Assembly (NCBI RefSeq): GCF_900277125.1
Contig: NZ_OPYN01000001.1
Coordinates: 1 to 64,000, forward strand
DNA length: 64,000 bases
From: Pseudomonas inefficax
Lineage (GTDB): Bacteria; Pseudomonadota; Gammaproteobacteria; Pseudomonadales; Pseudomonadaceae
Direction of reading: 5' to 3'
The notes beneath the pieces are model-generated. The model was not told where the DNA came from. It ran no database searches and saw only the letters and a program-made list of their open reading frames with translations. The position numbers and the translations under genes were made by a program. Shown here one piece after another: positions 22,204 through 34,345 of the stretch. Position 1 is the stretch's first letter; every line of letters starts with the position of its first letter.

Positions 22204-23592
22204 ATGCATGTCGCGCCCACAACCGAACTCAAGGCTTTGCTGCGCCTGGCCGGGCCGCTGATCGCCTCGCAGTTGGCGCACATGCTGATGGTGCTGACCG
22301 ATACCCTGATGATGGCCCGCATCAGCCCGCAAGCCCTGGCTGGCGGCGGTCTGGGCGCGGCAAGCTACTCGTTCGTGTCGATCTTCTGCCTGGGCGTGAT
22401 CGCTGCGGTCGGTACCCTGGTAGCGATTCGCAAGGGCGCCAACGACATCGAGGGCGTCACCCGCCTGGCGCAGGGTGGCCTGTGGCTCGCCTGGGGCCTG
22501 GCCCTGTTCGCTGCGCTGGTGCTGTGGAACCTTGAGCCGGTGCTGCTGCTGTTCGGGCAAAAGCCCGAGAACGTTGCCTCGGCCGCCGAATTTCTCACCC
22601 TGCTGCCACTGGCCCTGCCCGGCTACCTGACCTTCATGGCCTTGCGCGGCTTCACCAGCGCGCTGGGCCGGTCTACCCCGGTGATGGTCATCAGCCTGAT
22701 AGGCACGGTGCTCAACTACCTGTTCAACGTCGCGCTGATCGAAGGCATGTTCGGCCTGCCCAAGCTGGGCCTGATGGGCATCGGCCTGGTCACTGCGGTG
22801 GTGTCGATGGGCATGGCCATTGCCTTGGCGTTGTATATCCGCTGGCACCCGGCGTATATCGCCTACCCGCTGCGCAAGGGCCTGTCACGCCCGTCGCTGC
22901 CGGCCCTGCGCGAGCTGTGGCGGCTGGGCCTGCCGATTGGCGGCACCTACATGGTGGAAGTCGGCCTGTTCGCCTTCGCCGCGCTGTGCATGGGCGTACT
23001 GGGCAGTACCGAGCTGGCGGCGCACCAGATCGCCCTGCAGATCGTCTCCACGGCGTTCATGGTGCCGACCGGGTTGTCGTATGCGGTGACCATGCGCGTG
23101 GGGCTGTACTACGGCGCCGGCAACCTGCTGGCGGCGCGCAGCGCCGGGCGGGTGGGCATCGGCTTCGGGGCGATGATCATGTTTGCCTTCGCCGCACTGT
23201 TCTGGCTGCTGCCCGAATCGCTGGTGGGGTTGTTCATCGACCGTAATGACCCGGCATTTGCGGCGATCTTCCAGCTGGCGGTGCAGTTGCTGATGGTGGC
23301 AGCGTGGTTCGAGCTGTTCGATGGCATGCAGACGATTGCGATGGGCTCGATCCGTGGGCTGAAAGATGCCAAGACGACCTTCCTGATCGGGCTGGTGTGC
23401 TATTGGCTGGTGGGGGCACCTAGCGCCTGGCTGTTCACCTTTACCCTGGGCGGTGGCGCGGTAGGGGTCTGGTGGGGGCTGGCGTTGGGGCTGGCTTGTG
23501 CGGCGGTGGCGCTGACCTTTGGCTTTGAGTGGCGGATGAAGCGGCTTTTGAGAAAGGCTGATTTGCCTGACGGGTCTGCACTGTCTGTGTAA
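22204..23592 (+). CDS. MATE-family multidrug/toxin efflux transporter
   Basis: The protein has 462 residues and twelve membrane helices in two homologous halves (ELKALLRLAGPLIASQLAHM start of half one; LRELWRLGLPIGGTYMVEVG start of half two), as in NorM/PmpM Na+ or H+ drug antiporters. AGGAAAAGG precedes the ATG. Acidic residues within membrane helices (for example ALIEGMFG and GTYMVEVG) could serve ion coupling. The divergent LysR gene and shared dyad suggest regulated expression. Confidence 0.93.
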   Translation: MHVAPTTELKALLRLAGPLIASQLAHMLMVLTDTLMMARISPQALAGGGLGAASYSFVSIFCLGVIAAVGTLVAIRKGANDIEGVTRLAQGGLWLAWGLALFAALVLWNLEPVLLLFGQKPENVASAAEFLTLLPLALPGYLTFMALRGFTSALGRSTPVMVISLIGTVLNYLFNVALIEGMFGLPKLGLMGIGLVTAVVSMGMAIALALYIRWHPAYIAYPLRKGLSRPSLPALRELWRLGLPIGGTYMVEVGLFAFAALCMGVLGSTELAAHQIALQIVSTAFMVPTGLSYAVTMRVGLYYGAGNLLAARSAGRVGIGFGAMIMFAFAALFWLLPESLVGLFIDRNDPAFAAIFQLAVQLLMVAAWFELFDGMQTIAMGSIRGLKDAKTTFLIGLVCYWLVGAPSAWLFTFTLGGGAVGVWWGLALGLACAAVALTFGFEWRMKRLLRKADLPDGSALSV

Positions 23593-23596
23593 TTGC

Positions 23597-23705
23597 TGGG
23601 GCTGCTTTGCAGCCCTTTCGCGACGCAAGGCCGCTCCCACATGGTCCTGCGTTCGCCGATCAATGTGGGAGCGGCCTTGTGTCGCGATGGAGGGCGAAGC
23701 CCTCC
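23597..23705. repeat. REP pair of the GCGACGCAAGGCCGC class
   Basis: A different REP class: TCGCGACGCAAGGCCGCTCC facing GGGAGCGGCCTTGTGTCGCG, with extra GGGGCTGC/GCAGCCC and GGGCGAAGCCC outer hairpins. It separates convergent MATE and GGDEF-EAL genes. Confidence 0.85.
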
Positions 23706-23714
23706 CCTGCAATG

Positions 23715-25379
23715 TCACATGCTAACCAGCCTCGGCTTGCTGTAATCCAGCAAGAACTCCATCAACTCCCCCACCGGCAGCGGCTTGCTGACCAGGAAGC
23801 CCTGCACCTGGTCACAGCCAAACCCGCGCAGCAAAGCCATCTGCTCTTCACTCTCCACCCCTTCGGCCACCACTTCCAGGTTGAGGTTGTGCGCCAGGTT
23901 GATCATGGCGTGCACGAGCTTGCGGTTCTCCTCGCGCATTTCCATTTCCGCGACAAAGCTGCGGTCCACCTTCAGCAAGGTGATCGGCAAGCTGTTGAGG
24001 TGCACGAACGAAGAGAACCCGGTACCGAAATCATCGAGCGAGAAGCGCACACCCAGGCGCCCCAGGGCGTCCATGGTCTGGCGCACCAGCTCGTTACGGC
24101 GCATGACCGCCGTTTCGGTCAACTCGAACTCCAGCCAGCGGGCATCCACGCCATGTTCGAGGATCAGGCGGCTCAAGGTCGCCAGCAGCTGGCTGTCCTG
24201 GAACTGGCGGAAGCTCAGGTTGACCGCCATGTGCAGTGGTTCCAGGCCGCGCTCGCACAGCGCCTGCATGTCGCGAAGGGCACGGGATATCACCCAGTAC
24301 CCCAGCGGCACGATCAGGCCGCTCTGCTCGGCCAGCGGCACGAACTCGCTGGGCGGCAACAGGCCGCGCTCGGCATGCCGCCAGCGCACCAGCGCCTCGA
24401 GGCCGACGATGCGCCCGTCGGCCAGGTTCAGCCGCGGCTGGTAATGCAGCTCCAGCTCGTCCCGGCGCAAGGCGCGGCGCAGTTCGCTTTCCAGGTCGGC
24501 AAGGCTGCGGGCATTGCGGTTGATGCGCTCGTTGAACACATGGAAAGTGCAACCCTGGCTGCCCTTGGCCTGGCGCATGGCGATGTGCGCGTGCCACATC
24601 AACGGGTCGGCACCACCCTGGGCACGGGCGTGGGCCAGGCCCAGGCTGCAGCCCAGCAACAGGCTTTCGCCGTCGACCCAGTAAGGTTCGGCCAACGCCT
24701 CGACAATCCGCTCGGCTATCCATTCGGCACGGTTGGGATCGCGTCGGGTATCGATCAGCAGGGCGAACTCGTCGCTGCCCAGGCGCGCCAGCTGGTCGCC
24801 GGCCTCCAGTTGCTGTTTAAGCCGCGCCACCACCAGCAGGATCAGGCGGTCGCCACTCTGGTGGCCGAGGGCGTCGTTGACGTGGCGGAAGTTGTCCAGG
24901 TCCAGGTGGCCAAGGGCAAGGCCACCGCCGTCGTTCTCGGCCAGGCGCGCGGTCAGCAAGGCCTGGAAGCCCTGGCGGTTGGCGATGCCGGTCAACGGGT
25001 CCTGCTCGGCCAAGCGCTGCAAGGTGGCCACCAGCACACCGCGCTCGCGCACATGGCGCAACGAGCGGCGCAAGGTGTCGGCATTGAGCTGGTCACGCAC
25101 CAGCCAGTCGCTGACAGCGCTGGGGGCTATCTGGGGCTCGTGGTCAAGTAGCAGGATGCTCGGCAACTCGCAGCGTCCGGGCGCGGGCTGCAGGGCCGGG
25201 GTTGCCAGCACAATGGCCTGGCGGTCCTGGTTGAACAGGCTGTCGACCGACTCCCAGTTCGGCGCTGTCAGCAGCACGGCGCTGCCACCCAGGGCAGGCA
25301 TGCACGCGCGTAGCAGCGCCCCCCATTCCGGCTCATCGGCCAACAGCAGCAAACGCAATGGTTCGACAGGCGTGGACAA
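23715..25379 (-). CDS. GGDEF-EAL protein, probable c-di-GMP phosphodiesterase
   Basis: The TTG at 25379 with AAGGAG 7 nt upstream gives 554 residues. Residues 1-115 look like a receiver-type domain without a clear phosphorylation Asp. GGDEF at about 120-285 has GSDEF (201-205), a changed second residue that makes cyclase activity doubtful. EAL at about 295-550 is complete: EAL at 328-330, then NLSFRQF, ELTET, DDFGTGFSS, KVDRSFV and EGVES. So c-di-GMP hydrolysis is the likely activity. No transmembrane segment. A Fur-like palindrome lies 60 bp upstream, suggesting iron control. Confidence 0.92.
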   Translation of the reverse strand: MSTPVEPLRLLLLADEPEWGALLRACMPALGGSAVLLTAPNWESVDSLFNQDRQAIVLATPALQPAPGRCELPSILLLDHEPQIAPSAVSDWLVRDQLNADTLRRSLRHVRERGVLVATLQRLAEQDPLTGIANRQGFQALLTARLAENDGGGLALGHLDLDNFRHVNDALGHQSGDRLILLVVARLKQQLEAGDQLARLGSDEFALLIDTRRDPNRAEWIAERIVEALAEPYWVDGESLLLGCSLGLAHARAQGGADPLMWHAHIAMRQAKGSQGCTFHVFNERINRNARSLADLESELRRALRRDELELHYQPRLNLADGRIVGLEALVRWRHAERGLLPPSEFVPLAEQSGLIVPLGYWVISRALRDMQALCERGLEPLHMAVNLSFRQFQDSQLLATLSRLILEHGVDARWLEFELTETAVMRRNELVRQTMDALGRLGVRFSLDDFGTGFSSFVHLNSLPITLLKVDRSFVAEMEMREENRKLVHAMINLAHNLNLEVVAEGVESEEQMALLRGFGCDQVQGFLVSKPLPVGELMEFLLDYSKPRLVSM

Positions 25380-25430
25380 GCGGGCTCCTTAGGGTTTCAC
25401 GGTGCAACGGAAACTGCCAGGTATGCTACT

Positions 25431-25461
25431 GCATTAATGAAAATGATTTTCACTTTAATGC
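25431..25461. promoter_or_regulatory. Fur-box-like palindrome between the GGDEF-EAL gene and rep
   Basis: TGAAAAT-G-ATTTTCA (25438-25452) is a perfect 7-1-7 dyad, the form of Fur sites, and is framed by GCATTAA and TTAATGC, so symmetry extends over 31 bp with a 2 bp bulge. It ends 52-82 bp upstream of the GGDEF-EAL start and 173 bp before rep, favouring the former as target. Confidence 0.55.
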
Positions 25462-25633
25462 ATGTTTTTACCGCTGTAGCATCCCGACGTATTTTGTCGT
25501 GCATCCTGCGCGAAACTGCGCCAGCCGGCAAATCCCGTTTACATATTTGACTCAGACGTCAGACGGTCGCGCCACAAACGCCCCATGCCTGTTAGAATGC
25601 GCGGCTATTTTCTGGCGACCCCCGGTTTCTAGC

Positions 25634-28280
<2,647 letters not shown>

Positions 28281-28296
28281 GGCCGCTACGCGATCT

Positions 28297-28370
28297 CTGT
28301 GGGAGCGGGTTTACCCGCGAATGCGATGGCACATTCCCTACCGCATTCGCGGGTAAACCCGCTCCCACAG
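28297..28370. terminator. Perfect 29 bp inverted REP pair after xpt
   Basis: Arms 28297-28325 and 28342-28370 are perfectly complementary around a 16 nt loop. The REPs are arranged tail to tail, the reverse of most pairs here. A stem of this strength between convergent genes probably stabilises mRNA 3' ends or aids termination, though no T-run is present. Confidence 0.6.
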
Positions 28371-28391
28371 GGGGCCGATGCACCCAGGGAT

Positions 28392-30254
28392 CTATTGGGT
28401 TGCCGCCAACCCCGCCAGCAACAACCGTTGGTAAAGCTCTTCCTTCATCCCCTGCGGCTGATCCAGCCCCATCCGCGCCAGATGCCGCTCATACCCCTCC
28501 GACCCCGGCGCATCCAGCGCTGCCTTGCCCAGCTCCAGCACCTCGCTCAGCTTGAACTTGCCCTTCAACCAGTTAAGCGCCCGCAGCAAATCCCGCTCTT
28601 CAACCGTAAAGTCCGTGCCCAGCGGATATTCCGGGAACAACCGCGAGTGACGCGCCCTGATCGCTTCCAGCCGCTGCGGCGTGTTGTCGGTAAAGCGCGC
28701 CTCCAGTTGAAAATCCCTGGCCAGTTTGCCGGCATCTTTCGCCTGCTCGATCAGCCCCTGCTGGAACCGCGAATCACACACCGCCAGCAACCGCGCAATC
28801 ACCTCGCTGTCGGTCTGCCCGCGCAAATCAGCAATGCCGTACTCGGTCACCACGATATCGCGCAGGTGCCGGGGGATGGTGCAATGGCCATAGTTCCAGA
28901 ACAGGTTCGAGGTCACCTCCCCACCCGCCTCACGCCAGCTGCGCAGTAGCAGGATCGAGCGTCCGCCCTCCAGCGCATGGCCCTGTGCGACGAAGTTGTA
29001 CTGCCCGCCCACGCCACTGAGTACCCGGCCATCCTCCAGCTGGTCGGCCACCCCGGCGCCGAGCAGGGTCATGCCGAACACGGTGTTGATGAAACGCGCA
29101 TCGCGGCGCTGGCGGCGCTTGAGGTCCTCCTGCCCATACAGCTCGTTGATGAAGCTGATACGCGTCATGGCAAACCTTGCGCGCTGTTCCAGCGGCATGT
29201 CGCGCAAGCGCTGGTAGAACGCCTGGGGGCCGAGGAAGAAACCGCCATGCAGCACTGCCATCCCCTGCTCGTCCGCCGGGCGCCGCAACAGGCCCGCTTC
29301 GGCCAGCGCCAGCAAGCCGTTGACGAACATCTCGCTGCAGCCGTACAGGCCTTGAGCGAAGGTATCCAGGCCCCCTTCCCGTTCGATCAGCGCTTGCCAC
29401 GAGCCAGCACCCAGCGCGTCAAGCACGGCACGATAACCGGCGTTGTCACCCTGACGCGCCAGCAATGCGGCAGCCACCGCATCGCCCATGGCACCAATGC
29501 CGATCTGTAGCGTGCCGCCGTCGCGAACCAGGCTGCTGGCGTGCAGGCCGATGCAGTGGTCCTGAGTGTTGACCGGCATGTTCGGCGTGGAGAACAGGCG
29601 GCGTTGCTCGGCTGCATCGATCAGCAGGTCGAATGTATCGATGGGTAGCTCGGCATCACCCGGCATGTAAGGCAACTCGGCGTGCACCTGGCCGAGCATG
29701 AGGATGGTCTCGCCGGCGGCGCGGCGCTTGGCAACCATCGGCAGCAGGTCGAGGGTGATGTCGGGGTTGCAGGCCAGGCTCAGTTGCACCGGCCTCTCGG
29801 GCGTGGCGGCCACCAGCTGCGCGATCAGATTCAGGCCCTTGGCGTTGATGTCGCGTGCGGCGTGGCTGTAGTTGCTGCTGATGTAGCTCTGCTGGGCCGA
29901 CGCGCTGTGCAGCAGGCTGCCGGGCTGCATGAAGAACTGTTCCACCCGGATGTTGGGTGGCAACGTGTCGTTGCGCAGGTCGGTGAGGTAGGCGAGTTCT
30001 TCGTAGTCGGCGAAAACGCGTTCGACAAAGGGTTCGAGAAAGCGCCGTTGCAAACCGTCACCCAGTGACGGGCGTCCGAGGGACAGGGCCGTGTAGATGG
30101 TCAGCTGCCGTTCGGGCAGCTCGCGGATGCGGGCGTAAAGCGCGTTGACGAAGGCGTTGGGCTTGCCCAGGCCCAGCGGCAGGCCCATGTGGATGTGGGC
30201 TGGCAGGCGTGACAGGACTTGCTCGACAGCCTGGTCGATGGAGCAGAGGTGCAT
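28392..30254 (-). CDS. Acetyl-CoA hydrolase/transferase family protein
   Basis: The start at 30254 has AGGAGG 6 nt upstream and gives 620 residues. The family signature is in the C-terminal half: the EYGIADLRGQ motif (VVTEYGIADLRG) whose Glu forms the acyl-CoA intermediate, preceded by GVGGQYNFV. The family covers acetyl-CoA hydrolases and succinate, propionate or 4-hydroxybutyrate CoA-transferases; the longer N-terminal half (about 300 residues) makes it unlike the short ACH1 type, so the acceptor cannot be assigned. Monocistronic between REP pairs. Confidence 0.88.
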   Translation of the reverse strand: MHLCSIDQAVEQVLSRLPAHIHMGLPLGLGKPNAFVNALYARIRELPERQLTIYTALSLGRPSLGDGLQRRFLEPFVERVFADYEELAYLTDLRNDTLPPNIRVEQFFMQPGSLLHSASAQQSYISSNYSHAARDINAKGLNLIAQLVAATPERPVQLSLACNPDITLDLLPMVAKRRAAGETILMLGQVHAELPYMPGDAELPIDTFDLLIDAAEQRRLFSTPNMPVNTQDHCIGLHASSLVRDGGTLQIGIGAMGDAVAAALLARQGDNAGYRAVLDALGAGSWQALIEREGGLDTFAQGLYGCSEMFVNGLLALAEAGLLRRPADEQGMAVLHGGFFLGPQAFYQRLRDMPLEQRARFAMTRISFINELYGQEDLKRRQRRDARFINTVFGMTLLGAGVADQLEDGRVLSGVGGQYNFVAQGHALEGGRSILLLRSWREAGGEVTSNLFWNYGHCTIPRHLRDIVVTEYGIADLRGQTDSEVIARLLAVCDSRFQQGLIEQAKDAGKLARDFQLEARFTDNTPQRLEAIRARHSRLFPEYPLGTDFTVEERDLLRALNWLKGKFKLSEVLELGKAALDAPGSEGYERHLARMGLDQPQGMKEELYQRLLLAGLAATQ

Positions 30255-30321
30255 CGGGGCCTCCTGAGACATCCATGGGTTCAGGGGTTGGACATGGGCT
30301 TTGGTGGGTTGGTTGCCTGTA

Positions 30322-30420
30322 CCGGCCCTTTCGCGGCTAAAGCCGCTCCCACAGTTACAGCACAAGATTCAAGAACTGCGAGATTCCTGTGGGAGCGGCT
30401 TCAGCCGCGAAAGGGCCGGT
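30322..30420. repeat. REP pair upstream of the acetyl-CoA hydrolase gene
   Basis: GGCTAAAGCC facing GGCTTCAGCC. It lies between that gene's 5' end and the cytochrome terminator. Confidence 0.85.
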
Positions 30421-30429
30421 ACAGGCACC

Positions 30430-30462
30430 ACAAAAACAAAGCCCGCCATAAACGGCGGGCCT
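30430..30462 (-). terminator. Terminator of the cytochrome c5 gene
   Basis: GCCCGCC and GGCGGGC form a 7 bp stem over ATAAAC. On the minus strand TTTGTTTTTG follows. It starts about 20 bp after the stop. Confidence 0.75.
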
Positions 30463-30481
30463 CATGCAATTCAGCTGTTTC

Positions 30482-30904
30482 TCACAGCCCGGACATCTTC
30501 TTGATTGCCCCTTTCAGGTCGTCATCCGAACAGTCCGCGCAGGTGCCTTTCGGTGGCATGGCGTTGATGCCGGTAATGGCCTTGGCCAGGATGCCATCCA
30601 GGCCGCCCTGGTGGTCGGCGCGTTCCTTCCACGCCGCAGTATCGCCAATCTTCGGCGCGCCGAGCAGGCCGGAGCCATGGCAGGCATTGCAGTGCTTGGC
30701 GATGATCTCGTCCGGCGTCTTGGCACCACCGCCACCTGCGGCGGCGGCCACTTCCATGCCCTTGCACTCCTGGCCCTGGACGCACACCTGGCCGACGGGC
30801 TCCAGGCGCTTGGCGATGTCATCATTGGTCGCAGCGGTTGCGCTCATTGCCCAGAGGGCGAATACGGCTGCTGGTACGGCCAGCATCTTCTTGATTTGGT
30901 TCAC
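30482..30904 (-). CDS. Cytochrome c5-type periplasmic monohaem protein
   Basis: A GTG at 30904 with GAGGG 8 nt upstream gives 140 residues. A signal peptide ends near SATAA (residue 25). Haem is bound by C72-N-A-C75-H76, with Met116 (NAMPPKG) as the likely axial ligand. Four more cysteines (C41, C47, C122, C125) may form disulphides, the last pair typical of cytochrome c5. It should carry electrons to a periplasmic acceptor or oxidase. The longer frame from 31066 puts the signal peptide internally and is rejected. Confidence 0.92.
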   Translation of the reverse strand: MNQIKKMLAVPAAVFALWAMSATAATNDDIAKRLEPVGQVCVQGQECKGMEVAAAAGGGGAKTPDEIIAKHCNACHGSGLLGAPKIGDTAAWKERADHQGGLDGILAKAITGINAMPPKGTCADCSDDDLKGAIKKMSGL

Positions 30905-31040
30905 GCGAACACCCTCATGGTGGCTAATCACGCTCGCGGCCACGGATCGGCGAGCGTTGAAAAGTATAGCGGGAACCCAGAGGCCGTGAAACGACCCCAC
31001 ACAGGAAAGGGGTATTGCCGAATCAATGCACTGCGCTGGA

Positions 31041-31589
31041 TCAAAAGTTTGAAGGTGTCGCCGCACTGATCAGGCGCGCCGGCCGGTCGAACGGGTTACG
31101 AAAACGGTGCGGGCGGGTGCTCTCGAAGTAGTAACTGTCGCCTTCTTCAAGGATGAAGATTTCGTTGCCGACCACCAGCTCCAGGCGGCCTTCGAGCAGG
31201 ATGCCGGTTTCCTCGCCGTCATGGGTAAGCATTTCGGCCCCCGTGTCGGCACCCGGTGGATACACCTCGGTGAGGAAGGCGATGGCACGGTTGGGGTGCG
31301 ACTTGCCGACCAGCTTCATGGTCACGGCACCGTCGGAGATATCGATCAGCTCATGGGCCTTGTAGACGATCTGCGTGGGGCTTTCAGGTTCCAGTTCGAC
31401 CGAGAAGAACTCGACCATGGACATGGGAATGCCGCTCAACACCTTGCGCAGCGAGCTGATCGACGGGCTCACGCTGTTCTTCTCGATCATCGAGATGGTG
31501 CTGTTGGTTACGCCGGCACGCTTGGCGAGTTCGCGCTGGGACAGGCCCTTGAGCTTGCGGATGGCTTGCAGTCGTTCGCCGACGTCCAA
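31041..31589 (-). CDS. XRE-cupin transcriptional regulator (PuuR-like)
   Basis: The 182-residue protein has an N-terminal XRE helix-turn-helix (residues 5-60; LSQRELAKRAGVTNSTISMI) and a C-terminal cupin (about 105-178; HDGEETGILLEGRLEL, EEGDSYYFEST, HRFRNP). This is the design of PuuR and related regulators of polyamine or amino-acid catabolism. It lies downstream of dadX on the same strand (109 bp gap). GGAGGCTCC precedes the ATG. A dyad (31629-31655) lies just upstream. Confidence 0.92.
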   Translation of the reverse strand: MDVGERLQAIRKLKGLSQRELAKRAGVTNSTISMIEKNSVSPSISSLRKVLSGIPMSMVEFFSVELEPESPTQIVYKAHELIDISDGAVTMKLVGKSHPNRAIAFLTEVYPPGADTGAEMLTHDGEETGILLEGRLELVVGNEIFILEEGDSYYFESTRPHRFRNPFDRPARLISAATPSNF

Positions 31590-31628
31590 AGCTGGAGCCT
31601 CCTGAAACGGTGGAAAGGGGGGTGGATG

Positions 31629-31655
31629 TGAACGATATCATGGCAATGCCGTTCA
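31629..31655. promoter_or_regulatory. Dyad TGAACG-N15-CGTTCA upstream of the XRE-cupin gene
   Basis: A 6 bp inverted repeat separated by 15 bp lies 40 bp before the regulator start, centre to centre two helical turns apart. TGAAC also occurs in known PuuR sites, but the resemblance is slight. Confidence 0.35.
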
Positions 31656-31698
31656 GTATTTACAACACACCGCCCCTCAACCTGTCCGCTTCAGCGTG

Positions 31699-32772
31699 TC
31701 ATTCGCCGATGTAGTCCCGCGGTACCCGCTTCAGGTTGCAAAAAATCTGGTACGGAATGGTACCCGCCTGTGCGGCCACTTCACTGGCAAGAACATGCTT
31801 GCCCCACAATTCGACCGGGCTGCCGACGGTGGCTTCCGGCACATCGGTCAGGTCGATGCTGAGCATGTCCATCGATACCCGGCCAATCAGTTGGGTGCGC
31901 TTGCCAGCGACCAGCACCGGGGTACCGTTGGGCGCCTGGCGCGGGTAACCATCGGCGTAGCCCATGGCAACGACACCAACGCGGGTTGGCCGTGGGCTGA
32001 CGAACTTGGCGCCATAGCCCACCGGCTCGCCGGCAGGCAGCTCGCGCACGCTGAGCACCCGCGATTGCAGGGTCATCACCGGCTGCAGGCGCTCGGCCTC
32101 GGCCTGGGCCACTTCGAACGGCGTGGCACCGTACAGCATCAGGCCCGGGCGTACCCAGTCGCTGGGGGCCTGCGGCCAGCCCAGCACACCGGGGGAGTTG
32201 CGCAGGCTGCATTCGGCGGCCAGGCCCTGGCGGGCGGCTTCGAACACGGCGATCTGCTGGGCGGTGGCGTCGGCATCCAGTTCGTCGGCGCGAGCGAAGT
32301 GGCTCATCAGCACGATGCGCGCGACCTTGCCGCTGGCCAGCAGGCGCTGGTAGGCCTCGTGGTAGTCCTTGGGGTGCAGGCCGACGCGGTGCATGCCGCT
32401 GTCGAGCTTGAGCCAGATGGTGAGCGGCTTGTGCAGCTGGGTCTTTTCGATCGCTTCCAGCTGCCACAGCGAGTGAACCACGCACCACAGGTCGTGCTCG
32501 GCGATCAGGGCCAGTTCGCTGGCTTCGAAGAAGCCCTCCAGCAGCAGCACCGGGGCCTTGATACCGGCAGCGCGCAGCTCCAGCGCTTCTTCGATGCAGG
32601 CCACGGCAAAGCCGTCGGCTTCGGCTTCCAGGGCCAGGGCACAGCGCACGGCGCCGTGGCCGTAAGCATCGGCCTTGATCACGGCCAGGGCTTTGGCACC
32701 GGTCAGTTCACGGGCCAGACGGTAGTTGTGGCGCAGGGCCTGGAGGTCGATCAGGGCGCGGGCGGGACGCAT
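31699..32772 (-). CDS. dadX: Catabolic alanine racemase
   Basis: The 357-residue PLP enzyme starts at 32772 with AAGG upstream. PLP lysine is Lys33 ([10 protein letters not shown]), and the C-terminal catalytic Tyr lies in VGYGAKFVS. The length fits DadX/Alr. It converts L- to D-alanine for DadA. It follows dadA on the same strand across a 144 bp gap with a REP pair; unlike P. aeruginosa, no ridA-like gene is inserted. The N-terminal extension to 32850 translates REP DNA. Confidence 0.95.
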   Translation of the reverse strand: MRPARALIDLQALRHNYRLARELTGAKALAVIKADAYGHGAVRCALALEAEADGFAVACIEEALELRAAGIKAPVLLLEGFFEASELALIAEHDLWCVVHSLWQLEAIEKTQLHKPLTIWLKLDSGMHRVGLHPKDYHEAYQRLLASGKVARIVLMSHFARADELDADATAQQIAVFEAARQGLAAECSLRNSPGVLGWPQAPSDWVRPGLMLYGATPFEVAQAEAERLQPVMTLQSRVLSVRELPAGEPVGYGAKFVSPRPTRVGVVAMGYADGYPRQAPNGTPVLVAGKRTQLIGRVSMDMLSIDLTDVPEATVGSPVELWGKHVLASEVAAQAGTIPYQIFCNLKRVPRDYIGE

Positions 32773-32810
32773 GGCGGCTGCCTTATGGTGGTTCGGGTTG
32801 AAATCGGTGT

Positions 32811-32906
32811 TGGGTTCTTCGCGGCTGAAGCCGCTCCCACAGGGGACCACAAAATGTCCGGAAACATACGATCCCTGTGGGAGCGGCTTTAGCCGCGAAT
32901 AGGCCG
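32811..32906. repeat. REP pair inside the dadA-dadX operon
   Basis: GGCTGAAGCC facing GGCTTTAGCC, placed between dadA and dadX. It could lower dadX expression or protect the dadA message. Confidence 0.85.
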
Positions 32907-32916
32907 GTACAGGCTA

Positions 32917-34221
32917 TTACTGCTGGTGAGCCGGCGCAGTCTGCCCGTGCTTGGCCACTTCCGGGCTGTTGCCATAACGGGAAATGTCCAGGCCTTCGGC
33001 ACTGATCTGCGGCTTTTTGCGCGCAATCAGGTCGGCCAGCAGGCGACCGGAGCCGCACGCCATGGTCCAGCCCAAGGTACCGTGGCCGGTGTTCAGGAAC
33101 AGGTTGCGGAACGCCGTGGCACCGACGATCGGCGTGCCATCCGGGGTCGCCGGGCGCAGGCCGGTCCAGAAGCTGGCCTGGCTCAGATCACCGCCGCGAG
33201 GATAAAGGTCGTTGACGATCATCTCCAGCGTTTCGCGCCGACGCGGGTTCAGCGACAGGTCAAAACCGGCAATTTCAGCCATGCCGCCGACGCGGATACG
33301 GTTGTCGAAACGGGTAATGGCAACCTTGTAGGTCTCGTCGAGAATGGTCGAGGTCGGGGCCATGTCGGCGTTGGTGATCGGCACAGTCAGCGAGTAGCCC
33401 TTCAGCGGGTACACCGGGGCCTTGATGCCCAGTGGCTTGAGCATTTGCGGCGAATAGCTGCCCAGCGCCAGCACGTAACGGTCGGCAGTTTCCAGCTTGC
33501 CGTCGATCCATACACCATTGATGCGGTCACCAGCAAAGTCCAGGCGCTGGATGTCCTGGCCGAAGCGGAACTCCACGCCCAGCTTCACGGCCATTTCGGC
33601 AAGCTTGGTAGTGAACAGCTGGCAATCGCCGGTCTGGTCGTTGGGCAGGCGCAGGGCGCCGGCCAGGATGTCCTTGACGCCAGCCAGGGCCGGTTCGACG
33701 CGGGCAATGCCGTCGCGGTCGAGCAGCTCGTAAGGCACGCCGGACTGTTCCAGCACGGCAATATCCTTGGCCGCAGCATCTACCTGAGCCTGGGTACGGA
33801 ACAGCTGGGTAGTGCCCAGGCTGCGGTTTTCGTAGGCGAGACCGGTTTCGGCGCGCAGTTCGTCGAGGCAGTCACGGCTGTACTCGGACAGGCGCACCAT
33901 GCGCTCCTTGTTCACCGCGTAACGGCTGGCGGTGCAGTTGCGCAGCATCTGTGCCATCCACAAGTACTGGTCGACGTCGCCGGTGAGCTTGATGGCCAGG
34001 GGCGCGTGACGCTCCAGCAGCCACTTGATGGCCTTCAGCGGCACGCCTGGGGCGGCCCAGGGCGAGGCATAGCCGGGCGAGATCTGGCCGGCGTTGGCAA
34101 AGCTGGTTTCCATGGCCACCGCTGGCTGGCGATCGACCACCGTTACTTCGAAACCTTGCCGGGCCAGATAGTAGGCACTGGCGGTTCCGATCACACCGCT
34201 ACCAAGTACCAGAACTCGCAT
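32917..34221 (-). CDS. dadA: D-amino acid dehydrogenase, small subunit
   Basis: The 434-residue flavoprotein starts with the FAD fold [20 protein letters not shown], and ends with [20 protein letters not shown], both diagnostic for DadA. It oxidises D-alanine and other D-amino acids to 2-oxo acids and passes electrons to the respiratory chain at the inner membrane. GAGGG precedes the ATG. The divergent Lrp-family gene 156 bp away is the likely activator, as DadR is in P. aeruginosa. First gene of dadA-dadX. Confidence 0.96.
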   Translation of the reverse strand: MRVLVLGSGVIGTASAYYLARQGFEVTVVDRQPAVAMETSFANAGQISPGYASPWAAPGVPLKAIKWLLERHAPLAIKLTGDVDQYLWMAQMLRNCTASRYAVNKERMVRLSEYSRDCLDELRAETGLAYENRSLGTTQLFRTQAQVDAAAKDIAVLEQSGVPYELLDRDGIARVEPALAGVKDILAGALRLPNDQTGDCQLFTTKLAEMAVKLGVEFRFGQDIQRLDFAGDRINGVWIDGKLETADRYVLALGSYSPQMLKPLGIKAPVYPLKGYSLTVPITNADMAPTSTILDETYKVAITRFDNRIRVGGMAEIAGFDLSLNPRRRETLEMIVNDLYPRGGDLSQASFWTGLRPATPDGTPIVGATAFRNLFLNTGHGTLGWTMACGSGRLLADLIARKKPQISAEGLDISRYGNSPEVAKHGQTAPAHQQ

Positions 34222-34333
34222 CGTTTTATCCCTCGCACGCGGCGCGCCGCAGACTTTTATTGAAATGGCATGAATGCGCGCAGTATAGGAATTTGAAGGC
34301 AGTGCAATTCACTATATAAAAGCCTATTATTGG

Positions 34334-34345
34334 CGAGAATTCTCG
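34334..34345. promoter_or_regulatory. Palindrome CGAGAATTCTCG between dadA and the Lrp gene
   Basis: A perfect 12 bp palindrome 33 bp before the Lrp start. AT-rich DNA (CACTATATAAAAGCCTATTATT) lies beside it. It is a reasonable Lrp/DadR-type site, not proven. Confidence 0.45.
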
